This document shows, one piece after another, positions 11,990-22,635 of a DNA stretch of 64,000 nucleotides. Below the pieces are notes generated by a model. That model worked only from the letters and a program-made list of their open reading frames with translations, had not been told where the DNA came from and did not search any database. Source of the DNA: Euwallacea fornicatus (lineage: Eukaryota > Arthropoda > Insecta > Coleoptera > Curculionidae); the NCBI RefSeq assembly GCF_040115645.1, contig NC_089569.1, positions 2,604,001 to 2,668,000 on the forward strand. Reading direction: 5' to 3'. The position numbers were made by a program, and so were the translations under genes. Position 1 is the first letter of the stretch; every line of letters starts with the position of its first letter.

Positions 11990-12470
11990 TATTGCAAGAA
12001 TGTACACTCTGCTATCCATTCAAACGTTCACAAATTACGCTGTCAGACCAATAGTAAGTTTCGTGGACTTCCCATCGCACAATCTAACCAAATAGCCAGC
12101 AAACATAATAAAATTCGCATTTGATAAAGATGACTATTATAAGGACTCCCTTGAGATCATTTCCCTACTTGAAAACTTCTAACTTCCAAACAGTTACATC
12201 TTAATTTCTTTGGACGTGGTGTCCTTATTAAAATTTACGAACATTCCATTAGATCTAACTACTCAAATTTTAAAGGAAAAAGGTTCTTAATGCAGGACGA
12301 CTGCGACCTGAGCTTGGAACGATTCTCAGTACTTCTTACGTTGATTTTCAATAATTGCGATTTTTATCGTAATGATGTGTTTTACAAGCACACAATCCAT
12401 AGCAATTTAGGATTCGGAATGGGTAATTGACTCTCTCTTTGTCTAGATTCATTCGTGTAAGATATATAAA
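11990..12470 (+). pseudogene. Penelope-like element reverse transcriptase fragment
   Basis: The plus strand reads RPIVSFVDFPSHNLTK followed by a stop and PANIIKF at about 12045-12115, the RPIVS...P.YNLAK block of Penelope-like reverse transcriptases. After KDSLEIISLLENF and a stop comes SYILISLDVVSLLKFTNIPL (about 12198-12258), the family's SLDVVSLFTNIP motif containing the first catalytic Asp, here with two extra residues. At about 12370-12425, FYKHTIHSNLGFGMGN corresponds to FYKQ..G..MGS. The fragment covers the fingers and early palm. The later YxDD block and GIY-YIG endonuclease are not recognised. 5' and 3' limits are uncertain because homology fades. Dead fossil. Confidence 0.75.
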
Positions 12471-12474
12471 TATG

Positions 12475-13215
12475 AATATTGCAAAATTGGTTCTAGGTAA
12501 ATTTCTGAATATTGAGTCATCACGTTCGTTCATCCATCAGTTTTAGGAAGCTTTTTTAGACTATTATTCTTCTCGCAGCTGGTGTCAGGTAGACGTCGAA
12601 GCATTCCAATTATTTTTACTTTTTTTCCAGTTTGATGACAACCCCGTTTCATTCATATATATTTCCACCAACTTGTAGATTTAGGTATTTGCGTACCTTT
12701 TTCCCTCAAAGACCTCGTGGATTTTTTGGATTTGGAAAATCTCCAACATTGCGCGAATTTCTAGTTCTTGCCAAATATTTTCTGCATTCGTAATAATGCA
12801 CGAAGTTTGGTTTCTTGCATTAATTCTGAAATGTATTATTCACAGTCATTTTATTTTATTAAAATGGATGTTCCAAAAATGACAGATAATTTTTGAAGTT
12901 TTGAGACTCAATCTTCGCAAGTCCTTTCCAAAATCCTATAGTTAATAGTCTAAAATAAGTCTAATTAATAGTCGCGAAAATGGCAGTTTTCTGCATGCGT
13001 TGGACTTCCGTGTGAGGCGAAGCCAGGCGCATAATGTCCGGTACTTTGAATTGAGATTTATTAGAATTTTTAGAGGGACATTTTAGAGATTGTGAAAGTT
13101 AGTAAACTCTGGAAGCGATAATCAGTATCCCGAATTGAGTTGCTTGTCACAAAAGTTAATTTTTTGATTTGTAGACAAATTTACAAAAAAATTCTCTTGT
13201 TTATAAAATATTATA
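12475..13215. other. Unassigned DNA after the Penelope-like fragment
   Basis: May contain further decayed reverse transcriptase sequence up to about 12660, but no motif is firm. Nothing else identified before the fold-back element. Confidence 0.35.
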
Positions 13216-14560
13216 TACGAGATGTATTTAGTTGAGTGCCCATTAGAAACATTTAGAGAAACGCGAAAGCTAGAATACCGCAATATGCTATGCAGTAATT
13301 TGATCCGAAAATCTATTGAACGAAAATATTTTCAATGTGGCGACACATCCCGAAGTATCGAAAATTGATGCCAACCTTGTTTTTTAAATTAGAATGATTA
13401 TTTTTCTATGATCCCATGTTGAATTTAAGGTCAACTTTATGTAACATACTGCTAACTCAACAATGTCAACTTTGGGAGATAAAAATTTTTTATGTAAATA
13501 TTAACAAAAACCTGTGTAATAAAAATATATCATAACGAGACCAACAAAGTTATAACAACACAATTTTGGTGATAAAAACTCAAAACGCTGCACTTCATTT
13601 TTCTCGATTTCTATTTTAATAATCATCAACAGGAGGGTCTGCAAAATAAAGTTAATCTAGGCCAATCTGAAAATGTCAAAAAGTCATTTTCTTCAATTGC
13701 CTTAAAAGTTCATATTTCTTTACATGAGCTAAAAGCTTCTTTCATTCTGCGTTCAATCATGTAACATTTTCTTATTCTCACAAAAGATTTTTTTAGTTAT
13801 ATACATATATGTTAATCAGGTATACTTATGGACAGAAATTTTTTTAAAAGTAAATAGTGGACATTTTTAATTATTAAAATAATTTGTTGACATGTAGTTA
13901 CAAATATTACAACCTCAAGTAACTAATTATGTTTTAAATATATATTTTTTATTTTCAAAATTTACACTCACATAGCACAAAAAAATTATTATGTAAGAAC
14001 GGCACAATGTTAAATTACTGAATGCTGATTGAAATGGCCATTTAACCCATATAAGAAAATATGGGGTGGCTCACGTGAAGAAGAGGATTTTTCGACATTT
14101 TTGTATTGGCATAGTCCAATTTACTCTGCAGACCATCTTGTAGGTAATTATCAAAATTAAAATTGAGAAAAATGAAGTGCAGTATTTTCACTTTTTACTA
14201 GCAAAATTTGTTGTTCCACATTTGTTATTTTCACTATAACAATTTTTTATTACACAGATGATTTTTGCCAAATTTTATGAAAAAAAAAATGTTAACACTT
14301 TAGGTTAGCAGTATCCTATAGAAAGTTGACCTGAAATTCAATATGGAATCATAAAAAAAACATAAACATAGTAATTCCATTTAAAGTAACAAAGTTGTTT
14401 TCAATTTCTGATACTGAGAATACGGGACGTGCCCGGATTCTGAAAATATTTTCAATCAATAGACTTTGAGACTGAAATGGCTGCATACTAAATTCTAATA
14501 TTCTAGCTTTGATGGCTCTTTAAATACTTCTAATGGGCACCTAGCTTAAGACATCCTGTA
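13216..14560. mobile_element. Fold-back element with 460-475-bp inverted arms
   Basis: The arm at 13216-13690 pairs, inverted, with the arm at about 14100-14560. Shared blocks in order include GTGCCCATTAGAA, AAAGCTAGAATA, GAAAATATTTTCA, TTGAATTTMAGGTCAACTTT, TACTGCTAAC and CTGCACTTCATTTTTCTC. The right end inverted reads TACAGGATGTCTTAAG, a CAGG-type end flanked by TA-rich DNA; the left is mutated to TACGAGATGTATTTAG. The roughly 400-bp centre (13690-14100) encodes nothing recognisable. Many mismatches and small indels between arms show it is old. It is a non-autonomous (MITE or foldback) element whose end sequence suggests the same TA-targeting group as its neighbours; the group assignment is inference. 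Confidence 0.8.
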
Positions 14561-15651
14561 TTATATAGCAGAAAACGACTTTATAACGCAAAACGTTTCA
14601 TTACCTACTTTCTTAAACTTACAAATAGTAATAATGCAATCTTCTACCTTTTTCCTTTCTGTTTTACAAACCCTTAGTACTCTTTTTCTGTATTTACTTG
14701 CCTTTCGAACGTTGAGTTTACAATTTTACACATCAAGTATATCTTCAGGTCTCTGATGGAAACTTAAAATTGTGAGGGGCACATTTAAAAATGATGAGAA
14801 AATTTTGGTGTGACATTGGCAAAAATAGCTCAAAATACAATCCGATGGCTGCATTTCGGGACTTATAATGAAAGGTACTTTCCATTATTCTGTTATGAAT
14901 ATTATTAGTGCGAAATAAGTATTTCTCGGTGTGCTTAAGTGGAAAACGCATTTTGCCGTATCCTTACGGAAAACGAGTATTTCCAGTACACTTAACTAAC
15001 TGGGAAACACTCATTTTTACTGTCGTATGAGGAAAAACAACGGTTTTTTAAATCTTCCAGAAATTGCGAATCAACTTTGACACTCAAATAGGATGGAGTT
15101 TCCATTTCATGAAGTTTTCAATACTAAAAGTAAATTCAAACCAATTTCTATACGCCATGAAAACAAGGTAATATATTTTGTATAAGGTTCCATGTTGAAA
15201 CGGCCATGAAAACGGCTCCAGCTGAACGATGTGAATTCAAATCACATTCCTCCATTTTTTATGAGACCATGGCTTTGGCGCAACAAGGGTACTACAAAAA
15301 GTGATGATTCTATGAGATCATTAAAATCCAAGGAGATCTTTTCAACATAAACATAAAGTTAAGCTCGTAATACTATAACATCATTAAAACTGTTCAGAAC
15401 AATTAATAATCACTGACACCCGAAATTCGAGTTCGAATGTCCGGTGAAAAAGCATTAAATTATCACATAATTTGCATAGATGCCAATTGTTGCACTCAGG
15501 TAATAAATCACTATCGTCTTGTGTAGTCGATGACATTCCATCGTTCGGTGAGACCCATGAAAATTAAAAAGGGCCTCCTCGGGGGGAAGAGGGAAGAATG
15601 AAGTAGGCAGGAAAGGGGAGGGAAAGAAAGATTAAAAACCATAGCTCTTAA
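14561..15651. other. Unassigned DNA
   Basis: A short imperfect inverted repeat (GTGTGCTTAAGTGGAAA near 14930 versus TTTCCAGTACACTTAA near 14978) is visible. No gene found. Confidence 0.4.
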
Positions 15652-16030
15652 CAGGGAACATGAACACCAGTCAATTACTGCTCAATATACTCTAACTTAG
15701 CTGACCCCTCCAATACGAAAAAAAATTTTTTAATTGCATGGAATTTTGAAACTCTCTCTGGTTCTCATTATAAGATAATTTGAGAATTTTGTTCCCACAA
15801 CTTCCCACTTTTCATAAGCCATGGATTTGCGCAAATTTGATATTTCGCTTTCATGGAAAAGGTATTTCATTAATTTTTTTTATTCCACCTGCTTTAACAT
15901 CCGAAAAGGGCCATTTGTGAAAAGGAAATAACACAAACAAGCGCCGATCTCAACGAATATTTCCGTGAACATATACATAAATTTGATTACATAAATCGAG
16001 CCTTTAAATCTCCTTGAGCTTTGTTCTAAT
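15652..16030. repeat. Direct duplication, copy 1 (~380 bp)
   Basis: Matches 19367-19757 in the same orientation along its whole length. Shared words include CAATTACTG, GAAACTCTCTCTG, ATAAGATAATTTGAGAATTT, TTCATAAGCC, TATTCCACCTGCTTTAACAT and TCGAGCCTTTAAATCTCC. It has no coding potential and no terminal repeats of its own. Confidence 0.88.
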
Positions 16031-16861
16031 CTTTTGTGATCTGAGATCTGAAAACTGCTCCAGGAACTACTGCCTGGGTATGATTCGTAATGCCAACCAA
16101 AATGAACGTGAAAACGGGAATAATATACAGGGTGTTTCGGTAACTTTGCTACAAGGCGATGTCTCGGTGATGGTTAAATATGCTAGAAAATGTTTCGAGC
16201 ATGAATTATTCGGTTTAATGAGACTCATTATGTACTGTGACTTTACTGTTTTTACTACTTTTGGTTATAACAGAAGTTAATGTTACGTTCCTTATTTTAA
16301 ATGGAACACCCCATATATTTTTGCATTTTTAGATTCCTCACATTAATTCAATAATTATTGGATCTTCTTATTTCTAGATGCCATTTCTGACTCAGAAGTA
16401 CGCCTGTAATTTCGGCTACGTCCTCCTCATACAAATAACATGTCTACAGAATGATTAGCCATTCTTAATCAAACTGGAAACTTTTACTATTGAATAATAA
16501 TAGTTCGAAATATCTTTGTGTGCTTTGTAAGAAGTATGTCTAGTTTTTGGCAAAACAACGTAGTCAGTAGTAGTAGTCCTAGTTAAGTTGTTACTATGGA
16601 AACCGAATTTGGTTTTGGTACATAAAACAGTTTTGGAATGTTTAATTGGAAGTATTTCCTGGAAATTGGCGTTTATTTCCTTTACGTTATTTCAATTTTA
16701 TTAAATTTTGTTTAAGAATGGTTATAGTAAATCATTCCGTAAACATGTTACTAGTCTTAGGAGAGTGTAAACGAAATTACACGCGTACTTTTGAGCTCTA
16801 TTCAGTCAAAAATCGCACATGGACTTTAAACGTAAAATCTAGGAATAGGGAGACCCAATAA

Positions 16862-18279
16862 TTGTACATTTCGATACCAAACTCTCTTGGAAGAAGCACA
16901 TCAAACACCTTAGATCTATCTGTCTGCAGCGCATGACTATACTAAAAATTCTCGCGCATCATGGATGGGGATCGGAGGAGACGGTGCTGCTCAAAATCTA
17001 CCGAGCACTAATTCGGTCTAAACTAGTTTTTGGAAGTATAATATATTCATCCGCCAGCAAATCTTCACTAAATTTGCTAAACGTGGTCCATAATTCTTCC
17101 CTACGCATTTGCTTGGGCGCCTTCAAATCAAGTCCAGCAGCATCTCTCTACTGTGAATCCGGGGAACTTCTTTCTTTTCGCTGAGACCACCTACTTCTAT
17201 CTTAACCTGCTCAGATTTCCGCTAACCTGCGAAATCCCGTTTTTCAATTACTGTGCATCGACACCACAAATTCGTACCCAATGCACAATATTCTGAATCT
17301 ACTGGGAGATAATCTCATTCTTTCCAAAACCTCCATCTCGGTAATCTCAGAGATCCCCTCTTGGTCCACAAGAGCTCCAACTATAGATACCTCTTTATTG
17401 AGATATGACAAGAATAATACACCTTCACCACTCATTGTCCAATCTTTCCGTGAACTTATTAATAACGTATCGCCGAGCACAGTCTTGTATATCGACGCAT
17501 CGAAGGGAGCAGGAGGGGTCAGTTGCTCGATCACCACATCAAATCGGACTATATCTCTTTCACATCTACCTGCCCTCTGTAGTATCCATACTGGGGAACT
17601 ATCTGGAATACTTGCAGCCCTCAAATCGGTCTCCGCTAGAGACCAATCAGACGCCATACGCACGGACTCTCTTGGCTCAATTCAATCCATCAACAACATC
17701 TACACACAACACCCCATAGCTCAAGAAATTCAACACAGGATTTATGCAATTTCTAGCCTAGGCACAAAATAGATTATCATTTGGGTGCCATCGCATGTGG
17801 GAATTGGAGGTAACGAAAAGGCCGACACGATCGCGAAAGAAGCTCTAAAATCTGCTCTACAAATCGAAGATATTCAACTTCAGAAAGATCTCAAAAATCG
17901 TTTCAGAAGACTAGTTCGCGAAAAATGGTTAAACTAATGGAAAAGTACAAACTCCAAACTCGCCAGGATCGAGCCTGACCTTCGCTCCATGTCCCTACAT
18001 TCAATGAACAGGTAAGATGCTCTCCTGATCAGACGATTAATAATTGGACACACCAGACTCACACACGCATATCTCATGGAGTCCAAACAACCACCTGCAT
18101 GTGAGCACTGCAGTGTAACACTTACAGTCAAACACTTCTTATCCGATTGCCCTTACTACTCCATGGAGAGGTCACGACAGAACCTAAGCGACGACATCAG
18201 AGTAAATCTTACTAGGTATCAAATACTGTCAAATGTTATTGCATTTCTGAAACACACCAATTTATACAACAGTCTATAA
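16862..18279 (+). pseudogene. I-like LINE ORF2 C-terminus: RT end, RNase H, CCHC
   Basis: A single frame is preserved from about 16862 to the TAA at 18277, with in-frame stops at about 17182, 17206, 17770, 17935 and 18013 and no frameshift. HFDTKLSWKKHIKHLRSIC is the reverse transcriptase thumb-side block. YRALIRSKLVFGSIIYSSAS follows, and HNSSLRICLGAFKSSP is typical of LINE ORF2 after the RT. RNase H residues are visible: Asp in LYIDASKGAGG (about 17494), Glu in HTGELSGILAALKS, Asp in RTDSLGSIQSI, then His and Asp in WVPSHVGIGGNEKADTIAKE. The C-terminal CEHCSVTLTVKHFLSDCPYY is the zinc-knuckle-like ending of I/Jockey-type ORF2. Good preservation of the frame with only point stops suggests moderate age. 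Confidence 0.92.
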
Positions 18280-18355
18280 CCCGAACACTTCACATGTACT
18301 CTTTGTCTCGCGCCCCTGTGCCAATGGCCTGTAGTTGCTGACGCACGTTAATTTT

Positions 18356-18382
<27 letters not shown>
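18356..18382 (+). repeat. (TAA)9 LINE tail
   Basis: Nine TAA units lie 77 bases after the ORF2 stop and form the 3' end of the I-like LINE. Confidence 0.9.
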
Positions 18383-18386
<4 letters not shown>

Positions 18387-18620
18387 AATTGAACAATAGC
18401 TTTATGTGTGGAATCTAAAAATGCAAAAATATAGAGGGTGTTCCATTTGAAATAAAGAACTTGACATTGACCTCCGGTATAACCGAAAGTAGCGAAACAG
18501 TAAAGTGCCACCACGTAATGCATTTCATCAAATCAAACAATTTGGCCCCAAAATATTTTCGAGTATCTCTAACTGTAGCAGAGATATCGCCTTGTAATTG
18601 AGTCATTGAGACACCCTGTA

Positions 18621-19366
18621 TTATAGAAAACTGTGAAAAAACATTTTAGGATGTAGAATAAAAATTTTTGCTTTTCCACTGTATCAAAACAATTTTGTGA
18701 AAATTTATCTTTATTAGTTTCTATACTGTTATATAGTATTAAAGAAGTATTGTATATGCCACTTTAGACATGAATTTACACTTATTAGCCGTTTTAGGAA
18801 ACATCTAAACCGTCCGTCCTTTGCCTAGGCAAGGTAGTGGCAGAAAACTCATTTTCTACCACAACCCTATCCTGATTAAGATACACACAAGAAGAATACG
18901 ATTAATCAGTGGGTTGGTTGAAATCAAAGACATCCGAATTTCTGTTTATGCTACAATTTTTTAAAACTATTGAATACTATTGATAAATAATCAGCCACAT
19001 CTTGATAGAAAAACGCGATAATACAAACAGCATTGGCATCGACGCATTTAAATGAAACTATTTCCCTTTTATTTGCTTCAGCCGGAAGCCCTTTTATTCG
19101 CAGTTAAAAAGATGTTAAATTGTTATTTAACCTGTAAAGACAACAATTGTTATAATTGATTAATAACTACATCACTATTAGCTTATTGTGTTATACGGAG
19201 AGGCTGCGAGTGAGTCCATAAATGGATGCTAATAATAATATATTAGGCATCAAGGTTGTGAAATGCATTATTATGACCCGAACGTCGAGTTTAAATCCCT
19301 AAGCGTGCAACTGTAAGGGATCTAAAAGGCGAGGGCTATAAATATATATTTATAGGTATTTTCTGT
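18621..19366. other. Unassigned DNA
   Basis: Nothing recognised between the inverted-repeat element and duplication copy 2. Confidence 0.4.
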
Positions 19367-19757
19367 CATGGGAGACCTGACCAATTACTGTCCACTACAC
19401 CCTCTTTTTACTGACCTCTTACTTCACTTTGAGGCAGAAAAAGAATTAGAAAAATTATATCAAACTTCGAAACTCTCTCTGCTTCTCGTTATAAGATAAT
19501 TTGAGAATTTCGTTTCAGAAACTTTTCATAAGCCTCGGATCTCCTCGAATTTGATATTTCGTTTTCGTGGCAAAGGTATTTCATTAAAATTGTTTCTTTT
19601 TTATTCCACCTGCTTTAACATTTGAAGAGGGCTATTTCCGAAACGGAAACGACATAAACAAGCTACGATCCCAACGAATTTTTCCCTAAATATACACATA
19701 AATTTGGTTACACAAATCGAGCCTTTAAATCTCCCTAAACTTTGCACTGTTCTTAAA
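19367..19757. repeat. Direct duplication, copy 2 (~390 bp)
   Basis: Same orientation as 15652-16030 and collinear with it throughout. Differences are substitutions and short indels. No coding capacity. The two copies enclose 3.3 kb that includes the inverted-repeat element and LINE. Confidence 0.88.
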
Positions 19758-21973
19758 GCCGTTAAATCTAATAAATAATTTGAAAGTTAAATAACGGCCT
19801 TTACCCCGTGCAAAATTAGGGTGAACAAACAAACAAATAAGGGGTTGCTCGGCGAAGGTGTAGTTTGAGGGGCTCAGGTTGTCAAGGTAACATTATGATT
19901 TAGTGCAGGAATTCTCCTATGTGATATGGGAAATTTATTATGTAGACATTTTCGTTGGATTTTCATTTAATATCCAACGCTACGAAGCTAAGACGAGGGT
20001 TGGAGTCTCGATAGAGAGATTTAAATTTTTGGCAAAGCTGCCCGCTCTCATTTATGACTATAGAAACCTGGGTGGGCTTTGTCTTTGCCACTGAACTATA
20101 ATATTTCCGTTTTTTCTGTTAAAGGGAAAATTTAAATTGAAGTTAATTTAAATAGGAAGGGTGGTAATGAAAAGCAGAGAGCTGAGAAGCTGAGGATCTC
20201 GTTTCCTTCTTTCCTTATCTGGGGGGATAAACGTCTTTTAAAGACATTCAGATGGATATGGGTAACGCCCCAAAGCAGTTCCTTTTGGCGCTGGGAAATG
20301 ATGAATAGAAAGTTGGCGCATTTCTTAATTTTTGTGATTTTATATTTAAAATAAACGAGGCAAAATCAAAGCTATCAGCGATCGCCATCGTGAGCCGAGC
20401 TCTAATTTATAAGCCTATCTCGGATAGGTTCAGGATATTTTTAATTTTCTAGGAGGAAATAAATTTATACTGGGGACGTCTGACTGATTTATGCGGGTTA
20501 ATTTTTATCGAAGTTAAGCCTCCGAAGTAGCTTAAGATTTATTAATTGGTTAGATTTTATCTCCCCGCACTTTAAACATCCGCATTAACGATGTAGAATA
20601 AATTGGACCCGCGGTTTAAATATAAATAGGAACCTTGGAGGTATTTGTTTTCGAACCTTCCATGCACAGTGACACACTTCGGCAAATTACAGACACCGCT
20701 AACAACAAATCTCGATGATAAATGCAAGAAAGATTCATCTTCATTAAGATAAGATCAATCTAAAGTAGTTCTCTTACTCTTGAAAGTAGATTATTATTGA
20801 ACAAACCGGAACAGAGTCGATACAATGGCTGCCATTCGTAGCATCATGTTAATAAATGGAGAGTTTTGTTTTAGTTAGTGCAAACAGAAAGTCATTGTTG
20901 CAGCAGTATTGGATGCTTGCTATTAATAAATTTGACGGAGGGATTTGTTTTTAAAGGAGTTTTTGGATAGTTGCAATTTATGTAACAAATTACCTTCTTC
21001 AAAGAGAGAATAAATCAACTTTTCGAAGAATAACAAAGTGCATTACCAGAAACTATAGTAATTATTGACGTACAAAAAAAAACTATTTTAAATCTTAATT
21101 TACTAAATACCAATTTAAATAGAAGAAATCGTTATTGTCGATAAAGCAGTTACTGCGAAAAACATTATTAAGAAGATAAAGATGAAGAATCAAAACAGAG
21201 ACAAAGCAGATACATCCAAATCGCTCCCTTTAAGGAAGAAAACATGAAATTGGTGATCATAGTTGTTGCAACCAAAGCATAAATCTCTGTTGGGAGGATA
21301 GCGAAAAAGGTCAAGAAAAGAAAAAAGAAAAATACTCAAGCATTTCCAGGATCTCCTGATGGGTATTTGATTTTCTCTGATCTAAAAAAACAAAAGAAGG
21401 AATCCTTAATGAAAGTATAAGTAGAATATGAAGTGCATAAGTATGTGTAGAAACAAAGTAAATTAAAATGTTCATTTAATAGATATTTTCCATTACACCT
21501 CACTCAAAAAGTTCTGCCCAGACACATAGTAGAAAAGGTAGAAGAAGAAGTTGTAGATACGTATTGAAGATAAGCCCGAAGAATATTTATTATGCAATAA
21601 AAGATCTACCTGTAGACATATAGGAAACTATTGCAATTGAAGAAGGAATTCCCATGAAAACTATTGTAAAAGAGTGCAAAATTAGGAAATAGAAGAGAAA
21701 TCAACACAAAACCATTAAAATCACTACAGTAAGAAAAGAAGGTGTCAACCTTTTGGACTACAATATGAAAGAGCGAAAGGCTTTTGAAGACCTTTAGTCT
21801 GAACACATAGTCGGAGAACTTTCAGAAAATAGGATAAAATAAGATTTTCTATAAGTAAACTGAAAAACAGTTAAGGTTTTTCCTTATAACAAATGTTAAG
21901 GTTCCATTATAAAAGCGTTAGAGTCTGGAGAATTTATACATTTTCTATAGCCCTTTATTTATCTATTAATACA
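19758..21973. other. Unassigned DNA with a purine-rich tract
   Basis: From about 21120 to 21800 the plus strand is rich in A and G (many GAAGA/AAGAAA words). It includes short open stretches such as EEIVIVDKAVTAKNIIKK at about 21123. At about 21576 the frame DKPEEYLLCNKRSTCRHIG then NYC hints at a decayed zinc-knuckle, but stops are frequent. This could be a fossil of a gag-like or nucleic-acid-binding protein; the support is weak. The rest shows nothing. Confidence 0.3.
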
Positions 21974-21978
21974 ATAAA

Positions 21979-22630
21979 TGTTAAGGGTGTTCCTTCGATA
22001 AATGAAACACGACAAAGACAATTTGTTTTATGTAAAAATGGACTGTATTAACTATGCACTTATCTCAAAAGAATGTAAGAATCTTGGTCTAAGTAACGAA
22101 GAATAGGGAGAATGCTTATTGGACGGGTTACACGATATGATGCGGATTACATCCCGTCACCGACGTAGCTTTCACCCGACAAGACCACAGGAAGAGCAGA
22201 AAAAGAGCTAAAATTGCTCCAATTATCCCTTAAGTACTAACCCCGAAGAATTCCAACCAGGGGCGCACCACCACCAAGAACCATTATAAGCTATGGCTAC
22301 AACGAATCCCATAACTCGTGGCCATCTGGGGAATATCTATACTAATCGCTTTTCTGGGAATATTGCGGGTCCAACAAATTGACCATCAAAGCAATAGTCC
22401 CTATAGAGAAAGCTTCTTCGACTAGTAGCACATTCCCCAACCAAAGCGTACCCTTAGCTTTGGCCTGATGGGCCATGTGGTCTGGCACCCAGATGGTATT
22501 CTCCGAATAAGTATCGCAGTACGTAGGCGTAACTTAAGGGAGTAAATGACAGTATACAATAAACCTAACATTAACAACAATAAAAAAAATAAATAGAAAC
22601 AAAAAAAACAATAACTTAGAGTCCCTAACA
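21979..22630 (+). mobile_element. Solo LTR, copy 1
   Basis: A 652-bp repeat beginning TGTTAAGGG and ending CCCTAACA, the imperfect inverted TG...CA termini of long terminal repeats. Perfect 5-bp target duplications ATAAA flank it (21974-21978 and 22631-22635). An AATAAA signal occurs near 22558. The same sequence recurs at 60285-60919 in the same orientation with its own target duplication. No internal retroviral-type genes are beside it, so it is a solo LTR left by recombination. A 5-bp duplication fits BEL/Pao, Copia or Gypsy; the superfamily cannot be decided from an LTR. Strand is arbitrary. Confidence 0.92.
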
Positions 22631-22635
22631 ATAAA

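Larger units (their letters stand above)
16850..18382 (+). mobile_element. 5'-truncated I-like non-LTR retrotransposon (LINE)
   Basis: Starts near 16850, where coding similarity begins, and ends in nine TAA units at 18356-18382. TAA-repeat tails are characteristic of the I group of LINEs, which also carry an RNase H domain, as here. The 5' part (ORF1, endonuclease and most of the reverse transcriptase) is missing, as expected from incomplete target-primed reverse transcription. It lies inside the 16136-18620 inverted-repeat element. Confidence 0.85.
16136..18620. mobile_element. CAGGGTG-type inverted-repeat element interrupted by a LINE
   Basis: Left arm about 16136-16360 (TACAGGGTGTTTCGGTAAC...) pairs inverted with right arm about 18405-18620 (TACAGGGTGTCTCAATGAC when inverted). 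The arms share ACAAGGCGATRTCTC, GAAAATRTTT, TTTACTGTTT, TTCGGTTATA-like and AAATGGAACACCC blocks over more than 200 bp. The interior holds about 490 bp of unidentified sequence and an I-like LINE. The most economical reading is a MITE-like element into which the LINE inserted next to the right arm. Transposase coding is not seen. Confidence 0.78.

Noticed and set aside
17244..17663. 139-codon minus-strand open frame
   Set aside because: It is the antisense shadow of the LINE RNase H region.
19290..19320. tRNA-like GTTTAAATCCC arm
   Set aside because: No matching acceptor or anticodon stems around it.
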